Shown here in pieces: positions 30,287 to 37,768 of a DNA stretch of 46,250 bases. Made by a program: the position numbers and the translations under genes. Below the pieces are notes generated by a model. It made no database searches. It worked only from the letters and a program-made list of their open reading frames with translations, and was not told where the DNA came from. The stretch covers positions 1 to 46,250 of the forward strand of contig JAWOBE010000049.1 of assembly GCA_046498185.1 (NCBI GenBank), read 5' to 3'. Within the stretch, counting starts at the first letter, position 1. Each line of letters begins with the position of its first letter. Source of the DNA: CAYXDR01 sp046498185 (lineage in GTDB: Bacteria; Desulfobacterota; DSM-4660; Desulfatiglandales; Desulfatiglandaceae).

Positions 30287-31635
30287 GGGATCAACCGTTG
30301 AGCGAAGATTTTCTCCTCCTTTTCGACGCCGACAAGGAACAGAAAGTCATATCGGAGAAAGAATTCGGAAAACTTCTGGAGCCGATAGCAGGACAATTTC
30401 TGTTGATAGCTCATTACCTGCATGAAGCTGAGAATCCGCGGGAAACGGAACTGCTTCACATGGGCTTTATCGCAAACGTGATAAAGGAGTCCTCCGATGT
30501 CGAACATTTTCTGGACGTTTACAGCGCCAGGAACAACCTGAACTGGATTTTGTTCAGGGAGGCTGCCGCTACAATAAAAAATTTCAGCAAGACCGCTTTT
30601 TTACTCGGAGAGCTAAAAAAAACCGCCGGGCTGCATAGACATGTTCCACGACCGATCGAAGATTTTAACGAAAAAGCTGGATGGGCCGCCGGGCTCTTTG
30701 CCGATGCAATCGCCGGAGGTTTTGAAATTGTGCTGCAAGAACAGAAGCGCCTGAAGTTGAAACTTCCATCGACTGCACTACCGCCCCTACCCCGGTTTAA
30801 GGTGCCGGGTGAAATCATTCTCCCCCACACGATTGAAGATCCTGAGAGCACCGATGTGAGCCATTCAGTAAAAAAAATCGCTCATCGGTTCCAGGAAGTG
30901 GTAAAAAAAGTTGAATGGATAACCCAGATCGTAGATCTGGATGTGGATGGACTTTCCAATTTCATCCCATCAAAAATAAGCGAGCGCAGTATACGCAGCA
31001 TAGGTGCGAATCTTCATAATCTGCTCTCCTGGTATGACACTTACGTGTTCGGCAATCGTTTCGAATCCGAATACCCGGTGTTGAAAGTCTTCAGGACGAT
31101 TTTATCGGCCCAGGTCAATTTATTTAAAATCGCTACAATATTGAGCCATTACTACGAACGTCATTTGTTCATCATGACGCCTGCATCCGCGCAACTTGAA
31201 AAAATTATATCATCCCGCGACATTCTTCGAATTACTTTTCACGTTATCCTTTCTTCTTCACTCAAATTGTTCGAAGCCGGTGGGAACATCGCCACTTCAC
31301 TGCTGGACGAACTTGTTGAGATCGTCACCTATGAACTGCCGGTGCCAAAAGACCTCGGTTTTCACGCAAGGCCTTCAACCCGGGTGGCAAAGGTGGTCAA
31401 ACACTACGGCGCCGATGTCAAAATGCTGGTGGACGACCAGGTTTTCGATGCAAGCAGTGTACTATGGCTTCTAAGCGCCGGAGGATACATATTGACGAAG
31501 GGCCTCGACAAAGTTCGTTTCCAGGGTGATAAGCGGGCACTTGATGATCTCAAGCTGCTGGCGAGGTACAACTATGGTGAAACCAAAGACGGGAAAGACT
31601 CCCCTCTTCCCGAGGCGCTTGTATACCTCAATTGA
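30283..31635 (+). CDS. unrecognised 350-residue domain fused to a C-terminal HPr domain
   Basis: A 450-residue protein. Residues about 351-430 are a PTS HPr domain. They include LGFHARPSTRVAKVVKHYGA, with H361 at the EI-dependent phosphorylation position, and FDASSVLWLLSAGGY, with S392 exactly 31 residues later at the HPr-kinase serine position. The first 350 residues are mainly helical, without signal peptide or membrane segment, and I do not recognise them. Ordinary HPr is about 88 residues and stands alone. The gene overlaps leuB by ATGA and no EI or EII genes are nearby. A regulatory phospho-relay target, rather than a sugar carrier, is inferred. Confidence 0.75.
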   Translation: MRDQPLSEDFLLLFDADKEQKVISEKEFGKLLEPIAGQFLLIAHYLHEAENPRETELLHMGFIANVIKESSDVEHFLDVYSARNNLNWILFREAAATIKNFSKTAFLLGELKKTAGLHRHVPRPIEDFNEKAGWAAGLFADAIAGGFEIVLQEQKRLKLKLPSTALPPLPRFKVPGEIILPHTIEDPESTDVSHSVKKIAHRFQEVVKKVEWITQIVDLDVDGLSNFIPSKISERSIRSIGANLHNLLSWYDTYVFGNRFESEYPVLKVFRTILSAQVNLFKIATILSHYYERHLFIMTPASAQLEKIISSRDILRITFHVILSSSLKLFEAGGNIATSLLDELVEIVTYELPVPKDLGFHARPSTRVAKVVKHYGADVKMLVDDQVFDASSVLWLLSAGGYILTKGLDKVRFQGDKRALDDLKLLARYNYGETKDGKDSPLPEALVYLN

Positions 31636-31813
31636 CCGTATTCAAAGCTTTTTACCCAACCGTCTCCATCATGACTTCCAACGAAGCCGTCAAGCTTGAC
31701 TATAGGTTTTAGGCCTTTTCGCTGTTCCATTGAAATGCTTTATGTGTTAAAATCATTTTTTGGTAATTAAATAATATAAACAGATCTTAATTAATATTAA
31801 ATGAGGATTGGTA

Positions 31814-32860
31814 ATGACAAATAAAGTTTCGGGTTCAGTGGAAATGATTTCAATCGAAAATGCCGCAGGTACGATTCTCGCTCACGACGTTACGGAAATA
31901 AGAGCGGGCGACTTCAAAGGCGCTGCATTTAAAAAAGGCTATGTAATCAAATCCGAAGACATTGAACACTTGAAGCGACTCGGAAAAGAGCACCTTTTCG
32001 TACTCAAACCCGGCCCGGACGATGTTCACGAAGATGACGCCGCCTCCAGTCTGGCAGCGGCCCTGTCCGGCCCCGGTGTGATTTATTCGGACACTCCGGT
32101 TGAAGGGAAGCTTACCCTGCAGGCGGCTTACAAAGGTCTTTTGAAAATCGACACAGATTCATTGACAAAGCTTTGTTCCATCCCGGAGATATGCTGCGCC
32201 ACCCGGCATACAAACACCGTGGTAGAGCGCTCTGACGCGGTGGCGGCTACAAGAGCGATCCCATTGTTGATCGACCGCCATGTTCTTGATCGAGCAGTGG
32301 CGATAGCCGGAGTCGGAGACGGTATACTCAGAGTGGAGCCCTTCTCCACGCTTAAAGCCGGAATCGTGGTCACCGGGAATGAAGTTTATTCCGGCCGTAT
32401 AAAGGACAAGTTCGGCGCCGTGCTCACGAAAAAACTCGAAGCATTCGGGTGTGAGGTCATGGAGCCTGTTTTAAGTCCCGATGACAGCAAGGTCATCCGA
32501 AAATGCATAGAAGACCTTCTTGCCGGGGGTGCAGGTTTAATTCTTGTTGCGGCGGGAATGAGCGTGGATCCGGACGACGTCAGCCGTCAAGGTATCGCGG
32601 AGGCTGGAGCAGTCGATATCGTTTATGGAACCAGCATACTGCCGGGAGCGATGTTTTTGTCAGGCAGGATCGGGGAAGTTCCTATTCTTGGAGTTCCTGC
32701 TTGCGCGCTTTATTACAGGGCCACCGCACTCGACCTGATCCTGCCGAGGGTACTGGCCGGCGAAAAAATCACGAGGCTTGATATCGCAAAGCTGGCTCAC
32801 GGAGGACTATGCCTGAACTGCGAGCATTGCCGTTACCCGATATGTCCGTTCGGCAAATAG
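31814..32860 (+). CDS. molybdopterin-binding domain protein with C-terminal Cys cluster
   Basis: A 348-residue protein from the ATG at 31814 (TGAGG 7 bp upstream). An N-terminal region resembles MoeA-like start domains (AAGTILAHDVTEIRAGDFKG). The C-terminal MoCF/MogA-type domain includes AGIVVTGNEVYSGRIKDKFG, VLSPDDSKVIRKCI, GGAGLILVAAGMSVDPDDVS and ILGVPACALYYRATALDLIL. The family binds molybdopterin. The tail has CLNCEHCRYPICPFGK, four cysteines that could bind metal. It lacks the full MoeA length. Whether it inserts molybdenum, tungsten, or acts as a regulator is not clear. The 178-bp upstream gap is AT-rich, consistent with its own promoter. Confidence 0.82.
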   Translation: MTNKVSGSVEMISIENAAGTILAHDVTEIRAGDFKGAAFKKGYVIKSEDIEHLKRLGKEHLFVLKPGPDDVHEDDAASSLAAALSGPGVIYSDTPVEGKLTLQAAYKGLLKIDTDSLTKLCSIPEICCATRHTNTVVERSDAVAATRAIPLLIDRHVLDRAVAIAGVGDGILRVEPFSTLKAGIVVTGNEVYSGRIKDKFGAVLTKKLEAFGCEVMEPVLSPDDSKVIRKCIEDLLAGGAGLILVAAGMSVDPDDVSRQGIAEAGAVDIVYGTSILPGAMFLSGRIGEVPILGVPACALYYRATALDLILPRVLAGEKITRLDIAKLAHGGLCLNCEHCRYPICPFGK

Positions 32861-32914
32861 CGGACTCGAGTACAGCTTTCAAGCCGGGATCGGCAAAACC
32901 ATGGTAAAAGCTCC

Positions 32915-32942
32915 TTGACAATTCAGCTCCGTTTCCTATACA
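32915..32942 (+). promoter_or_regulatory. sigma70-like promoter upstream of the rnf operon
   Basis: TTGACA at 32915-32920 and TATACA at 32937-32942 are separated by 16 bp. The site lies in a 336-bp gap (32861-33196) between the molybdopterin-binding gene and the cytochrome gene. Nothing else is recognisable in the gap; an 88-codon open frame there starts at the TTG of the -35 box and lacks a ribosome site. The leader would be about 250 nt. Confidence 0.5.
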
Positions 32943-33196
32943 AAAAAGCAGTTTCAGGCGGTGTGAAAAGATTTGATTGGTATAAATTGATCATGCGCCT
33001 TCCGGGCTTGAGCCTTATGATACCTCCACAATTACTTTTTGAACCTTGCTGGATTTTATGCAGGGGAGGAGTGGCTTCTGCTGGTCCGGAGATTTTTTAC
33101 ATCCCCAGGCCGGCACATTTTGATATTATAAGCATGATGCCTGATATTCGTTTGAAGAGTGAGGTCGAGTTTTCACTCTGAAAAAAGAGGAAAGTC

Positions 33197-33577
33197 GTGA
33201 AGAACGCAAATATCCCCCGTTATAGCATTTACATCGGCGCAGCCGTTCTGTTTGCAACAGCATTCGTCTGTTACACGGCTTTCCCCAAGGCCCCGCCCGA
33301 AGAACCGCTCCGGATAATACTGGAAAACACGGGTGGAGCGGTTTTTTTCGATCATAAACGTCATATGTCTGAAAATCATTATGACATTACCTGCACCGAG
33401 TGCCATCATATGTGGGATGAGGGTGACACCAACCCCCCGTCATGCACCGCCTGCCATGAAGCTCAAGGCGAAGACCCGATGAAACGCTATGATGCGATGC
33501 ACCTTCTATGCATCGGTTGCCATGAAGACACAGGCACCGCTTCGGTTAAATGCGCCGGCTGTCATATGTCCGGCTGA
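33197..33577 (+). CDS. membrane-anchored tetrahaem cytochrome c of the Rnf operon
   Basis: A 126-residue class III (c3-type) cytochrome starting at a GTG with AGAGGAAA upstream. Residues about 8-29 form an uncleaved or cleavable hydrophobic anchor, placing the rest in the periplasm. Four CXXCH haem sites lie at 66-70, 83-87, 105-109 and 119-123. VFFDHKRHM (H53, H56) and other histidines supply distal ligands. Cytochromes at this position are known in sulfate reducers and in Methanosarcina (MmcA) and connect Rnf to periplasmic electron carriers. The gene precedes rnfC by 53 bp and should be co-transcribed. Confidence 0.9.
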   Translation: MKNANIPRYSIYIGAAVLFATAFVCYTAFPKAPPEEPLRIILENTGGAVFFDHKRHMSENHYDITCTECHHMWDEGDTNPPSCTACHEAQGEDPMKRYDAMHLLCIGCHEDTGTASVKCAGCHMSG

Positions 33578-33630
33578 AAAATTCTGGAATCCTCTGAGCA
33601 TTGGTTTGAGTTCAGCGTCAGGAGGTGTTC

Positions 33631-34926
33631 ATGATCAGCAAATCCTTTTTCGGCCCGGCAAAAACCGCGCTAAGGTTTCCGGTGCTCGAAAATATACACA
33701 AAGAGATCCCAATCCGTGTTCCGGAACCTGAAACGGCGTTTTTGCATGTTTATCACAAGGGCGTTCACCCCCCAAGCGGGATAAAACCAATCAGTACCGG
33801 CGATGAATTGAAGACCGGCCAGTGTATCGAAGTGGATCAGGATGATGTGCGGGCGTCGGCCGTGTCTCCCGTGACCGGCGTTGTCTCAAGGATGTCCACG
33901 CAAGCCGGATATGGTGAAAAACCTTATGTGGAAATAGTTTTAAAAGTCGATCGCGAGGAACAATTCGACACAACGTTCCGGGAATCTTTGAAGGAGCCCG
34001 CCAGCCCGGCGGTTCTGCCTTTTCTGGACGCACTGCCCGGAAATACCGATTTTTCCTTTATCTCGTCTCTTCCCAAGCCCATTCGCGCATTTATCGTCTG
34101 CGGCATTGATACCGAGCCGTTTATGACTACAAATCAATACATTCTTGCAGCCAAAACAGAAGAACTTAATACCGGGATAGAACAACTCCGGCGGTTATTC
34201 CGGGGTTCCAAAGTATTCTTGATAGCTCCTCCTTATCTTCAAGCCATGGCGCGCACGACACGTGCCGAAGTCGCGGTCGTTGATCCGGTTTACCCTTTTA
34301 CACTGCCTGAAATGGTCTTGAAAAAAACTTTTAATGTCGAGATTCCGGCCGGAAAAAGGATCGAAGAGCTGGGAGTAGCTTTCATAACCGCCGAGACACT
34401 AGTGGGGCTGGCTGAAGCATTCGAAACAGGAACACTTCCTGTTCACAAGCATCTGACCGTGATAGCCAAAACCGGGGACGCGGCGTTGGTCAAGGCAAGA
34501 ATAGGGACAACGGTCAAGGAGGTTTTTTCCACCACCGGGATTCACGCTTCTCCGGGTGATTTGCTTGTGCAGGGGGGGCCTATGACCGGAAGAAGCATTC
34601 ATTCCGAAAACATGCCGATTTTGAAAAATACCGAGGCACTTCTTATTCGAGACAAAGCAAAAATCCCGTTCAGTTCGGATTCCCACTGTATAAATTGCGG
34701 CGAATGCATAAGGGCCTGCCCTGCCGGCATACCCGTCAACATGCTTGTGAGGGTGTTGGAAAACGGGCTCTGGGAAGACGCAGTCGGTCTTTATGATCTC
34801 GATGCATGTATAGAATGCGGGCTCTGCAGCTATGTCTGTCCTGCGAAAATACCTGCCTTTCAATACATCATGCTTGGCAAACACGAGGTCGAAAGGTTGG
34901 CCCGCGCGGAGGAATTCCATGTTTAA
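33631..34926 (+). CDS. rnfC: Rnf complex subunit C
   Basis: A 431-residue peripheral subunit of the ion-pumping Rnf ferredoxin:NAD oxidoreductase. AGGAGGT sits 5 bp before the ATG at 33631. The N-terminal half begins KSFFGPAKTALRFPVLENIH and contains HPPSGIKPISTGDELKTGQ and a Rossmann/NADH-FMN region. Two 4Fe-4S sites lie near the C-terminus, CINCGECIRACPAGIP and CIECGLCSYVCPAKIP. Oxidising NADH or reducing NAD is the usual role of RnfC. The usual long C-terminal repeat of gammaproteobacterial RnfC is missing, as in other anaerobes. It overlaps rnfD by 8 bp. Confidence 0.95.
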   Translation: MISKSFFGPAKTALRFPVLENIHKEIPIRVPEPETAFLHVYHKGVHPPSGIKPISTGDELKTGQCIEVDQDDVRASAVSPVTGVVSRMSTQAGYGEKPYVEIVLKVDREEQFDTTFRESLKEPASPAVLPFLDALPGNTDFSFISSLPKPIRAFIVCGIDTEPFMTTNQYILAAKTEELNTGIEQLRRLFRGSKVFLIAPPYLQAMARTTRAEVAVVDPVYPFTLPEMVLKKTFNVEIPAGKRIEELGVAFITAETLVGLAEAFETGTLPVHKHLTVIAKTGDAALVKARIGTTVKEVFSTTGIHASPGDLLVQGGPMTGRSIHSENMPILKNTEALLIRDKAKIPFSSDSHCINCGECIRACPAGIPVNMLVRVLENGLWEDAVGLYDLDACIECGLCSYVCPAKIPAFQYIMLGKHEVERLARAEEFHV

Positions 34927-35887
34927 GGATAGATATTTTGTAGGCAAGCATGCCCCTTTTCTCCATAACGGCAGCAGCCTGGCAGCCAGGAACTGGAATG
35001 TGATTTTGGCGGCTATGCCTGCGGTTGTCTTCGGAATTCTGCAGTACGGCGCACCAGCTCTTGGGGTGACGGCCTTGAGCATATCTTCGGCCATGATATG
35101 GGAAACGATCATGAAACGGCTCTTACGGCGTCCCCATGGCGTACTCAACGGAGAAGCCGCACTGATAGGCCTGCTGCTGGCGATGTTGATGCCGGCCACT
35201 GCTCCCTGGTGGGTCGTCGTGATCGGCACATTCGTTGCCATCGTGATCGGCAAAGAAATCTATGGAGGAACCGGCTGTAATCCTTTCAACCCGGTTTTGG
35301 TGGCGATGGCGGTGCTTATGCTGTCTTGGGAGGGAATCCTTGATTTTGAAAAGGCCCTGGTTAATTACGACATGGATTTCACGATGCTGACTCCGCTTGC
35401 AGCAATGAAAAATTTCGGTGCCGACAGCGCCGAAGCTTATGCAATTACCGATATGCTGATCGGCAGGCAGGCCGGGGGAATAGGCTCCACTTTCGGCATA
35501 GGGCTTCTTGCAGGCGGTGTATATCTTATAGCCAAGGGGATCGTCAGATGGGAAATCCCTGTTTCCTTTCTCGCCGGTGTTTTTTTTACTGCGCTTGTTT
35601 TTAAAACCGCTGCTCCTGATGCCTACGGGCCTCCCCTGCTCCACCTTGTGACGGGATACACCCTGATAGCCGCGTTTTTCCTTGCACCTGAAGATTCTTC
35701 ATCGCCGGTAAACCTGGTTCCCATGATCATTTACGGTGCCGGTGCCGGCTTTTTGACGATTCTTATCCGAAACATTGGAGGATTTGTGGACGGATGTGTC
35801 TTCGCCATACTAATGATGAATGTTGCAAATCCTCTTATCGATAAAATACGGCCAAGAGCCCTGGGAAAGGGGATTAAGCATGCGTGA
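34919..35887 (+). CDS. rnfD: Rnf complex subunit D
   Basis: A 322-residue integral membrane subunit. The ATG at 34919 lies within the end of rnfC behind GGAGGAATTCC. Around eight hydrophobic segments are visible, with the NqrB/RnfD patterns WNVILAAMPAVVFGILQYG, GKEIYGGTGCNPFNPVLVAM and PHGVLNGEAALIGLLLAML. The FMN-attachment region that often reads SGATPL is TMLTPLAAMK here. The threonine at about T158 remains and could carry the flavin, but the SGA before it is changed. It works with RnfA and RnfE in ion translocation. Overlaps rnfG by 8 bp. Confidence 0.93.
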   Translation: MFKDRYFVGKHAPFLHNGSSLAARNWNVILAAMPAVVFGILQYGAPALGVTALSISSAMIWETIMKRLLRRPHGVLNGEAALIGLLLAMLMPATAPWWVVVIGTFVAIVIGKEIYGGTGCNPFNPVLVAMAVLMLSWEGILDFEKALVNYDMDFTMLTPLAAMKNFGADSAEAYAITDMLIGRQAGGIGSTFGIGLLAGGVYLIAKGIVRWEIPVSFLAGVFFTALVFKTAAPDAYGPPLLHLVTGYTLIAAFFLAPEDSSSPVNLVPMIIYGAGAGFLTILIRNIGGFVDGCVFAILMMNVANPLIDKIRPRALGKGIKHA

Positions 35888-36464
35888 GATGTTGAAGCTC
35901 TTTCTTACAATCGTGGTGTTCAGCGCGGTGGCCGGCGGCCTGCTCGCCACAGTCCGCAGTGCCACCAGGGACCGTATCGAGTTCCAACAGCTCGTATTCG
36001 TTAAAGGACCAACGATCCGCCATATAATGGAAGGATCTTCGAATAACCCTGTTGAAAACAGTTTCAAATTAGTCGACGGGGATGTTGAACGGACTTTCTT
36101 CAAGGGAAAATTCGACGGTAGTTTCAATACGGTGGCCTTCGAGACGCACGCTGCAGGGTATGGAGGAGAAATAGGTGTTATCGCCGCGATAAACATCGAC
36201 ACGGACCGTATAGTGGGTGTCGGGGTTACAACTCACAGTGAAACTCCAGGGGTCGGTTCGCGCGCCAAGACGGACCCTTCCTTTTCAAGGCAATTTGAAG
36301 GTTTACCTGTTGCAAAGCCTTTCAGCGTAAAAGCCGACGGCGGCGAGATAGATGCTCTGAGCGGGGCCACGATAACCTCACGCGGAGTTTGTGCGGCGGT
36401 CTCCGAGATCGCCGATACCTACACCCGGCTCAAAGATAAAATCCTAACGGAGATGAAATCCTAG
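35880..36464 (+). CDS. rnfG: Rnf complex subunit G
   Basis: A 194-residue membrane-anchored, periplasm-facing flavoprotein. The N-terminal helix (about 5-24) anchors it. The FMN domain carries AGYGGEIGVIAAINID, THSETPGVGSRAKTDP and the covalent-FMN motif DALSGATITS with T164. These are standard features of RnfG/NqrC. The start at 35880 overlaps rnfD by 8 bp. RnfG is the likely contact point of the tetrahaem cytochrome, an inference from the operon. Confidence 0.94.
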   Translation: MREMLKLFLTIVVFSAVAGGLLATVRSATRDRIEFQQLVFVKGPTIRHIMEGSSNNPVENSFKLVDGDVERTFFKGKFDGSFNTVAFETHAAGYGGEIGVIAAINIDTDRIVGVGVTTHSETPGVGSRAKTDPSFSRQFEGLPVAKPFSVKADGGEIDALSGATITSRGVCAAVSEIADTYTRLKDKILTEMKS

Positions 36465-36486
36465 GTTCCAAAGGAGTCAACGGTTT

Positions 36487-37098
36487 ATGGCAAAAACTAC
36501 GGTTCAGGAATTCACCAAAGGATTATGGGCCGAGATTCCGCCGTTTCGGTTGGTGCTCGGTTTATGCCCTACCCTTGCGGTCACCAAAACCGTGGAAAAC
36601 GGTGTAGGTATGGGCATCGCCACCACTTTCGTTCTGGTGTGCTCGAACGTCTTGATCTCAATGCTGCGTTCAGTGATTCCCAAAAAAGTGCGAATCGCCT
36701 GCTTCATTGTTGTGATAGCTACTTTTGTAACCATCGTGGAACTGGTTATGCAGGCTTTCGCCTATCCTCTTTTTCTTAAGCTGGGCATTTTTATACCGTT
36801 GATCGTTGTCAACTGCATCGTGCTCGGGCGCGCCGAGGCCTTCGCAGCCAAGAATGGGCCTGTGCCTTCCCTCGCGGACGGGCTGGGCATCGGAATCGGT
36901 TTCACCCTGTCATTGACCGCACTTGCTGCAGTCAGGGAAATTTTCGGAAGCGGCACCTTCACCGTGCCGGTTTCCGGACTCGCGGTGCCTGTTTTCGGAC
37001 CGGAATTCCAGCCTTTTTCCTTCATGGTGGAAGCTCCGGGAGCCTTTGTCTGCCTCGGGCTGATGTTATGCATTATGAACATGTTCGGGAAGAAATAG
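36487..37098 (+). CDS. rnfE: Rnf complex subunit E
   Basis: A 203-residue hydrophobic subunit with about six transmembrane helices. Typical RnfE/NqrD segments are LVLGLCPTLAVTKTVENG, IPLIVVNCIVLGRAEAFA and DGLGIGIGFTLSLTALAAVRE. The family's half-channel cysteine residues are present (LCPTLA, VNCIVLGRAE). Its partner is RnfA, an inverted-topology homologue encoded next. AAGGAG precedes the ATG. Confidence 0.95.
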   Translation: MAKTTVQEFTKGLWAEIPPFRLVLGLCPTLAVTKTVENGVGMGIATTFVLVCSNVLISMLRSVIPKKVRIACFIVVIATFVTIVELVMQAFAYPLFLKLGIFIPLIVVNCIVLGRAEAFAAKNGPVPSLADGLGIGIGFTLSLTALAAVREIFGSGTFTVPVSGLAVPVFGPEFQPFSFMVEAPGAFVCLGLMLCIMNMFGKK

Positions 37099-37138
37099 AA
37101 AGGTTCGAACCGGTTTTCCAGGCTGCAAGGAGAAAATC

Positions 37139-37714
37139 ATGAGTGACCTTATATTGCTGGCTATAAGTTGTATTTTCGTTAATAACATTTTGTTAATGCA
37201 ATATTTGGGGAATTGTCCATTCCTGGGAGTTTCAAAGCGAATGGAAACGGCCACCGGGATGGCAATGGCGGTGGTATTTGTGTTGGTGATGGCGGGAGCC
37301 ATGACATGGATAACAAATGAGTTCATTTTGAAGCCATTCGGCTACGAATATCTTCGAACGCTGGCCTTCATTTTGGTTATCGCATCTCTAGTTCAATTCG
37401 TAGAAATGTTTTTGAGAAAAGCCGTCCCAACGCTTTACGCCGGCCTGGGAATTTTTCTTCCCCTTATCACCACAAATTGCGCGGTTATGGGAGTGTGCCT
37501 GATAAATATAAAAGAGGAATACAGCTTCATTGAAGCCCTTGTATCTTCATTGAGCTATGCTATCGGCTTCGGGCTCGCGTTGATTCTTTTTGCCGCCGTC
37601 AGAGAGCGGATCATACTGGCGCGGGTACCAAAACCACTGCAAGATACATCCATAGGACTCGTTTCGGCGGGAATGCTCTCTCTAGCATTCTTCGCTTTCA
37701 AAGGCATGGTATAG
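37139..37714 (+). CDS. rnfA: Rnf complex subunit A
   Basis: A 191-residue hydrophobic subunit with six predicted helices. It contains FVNNILLMQYLGNCPFLGVS, ATGMAMAVVFVLVMAGAMT and LGIFLPLITTNCAVMGVCL, all hallmark RnfA/NqrE segments with the conserved cysteines that hold a membrane 2Fe-2S in Nqr/Rnf. GCAAGGAG lies before the ATG. RnfA and RnfE together form the ion path and the electron bridge across the membrane. Confidence 0.95.
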   Translation: MSDLILLAISCIFVNNILLMQYLGNCPFLGVSKRMETATGMAMAVVFVLVMAGAMTWITNEFILKPFGYEYLRTLAFILVIASLVQFVEMFLRKAVPTLYAGLGIFLPLITTNCAVMGVCLINIKEEYSFIEALVSSLSYAIGFGLALILFAAVRERIILARVPKPLQDTSIGLVSAGMLSLAFFAFKGMV

Positions 37715-37768
37715 TCGTGTGCAGGCACCGGCGCGACCTGCAGCCGTTTCATCGATAGGAGGTAGCAC

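Noticed and set aside
32915..33181. 88-codon frame before the cytochrome gene
   Set aside because: It would start on a TTG inside a promoter-like TTGACA box, has no ribosome site, and resembles no family.
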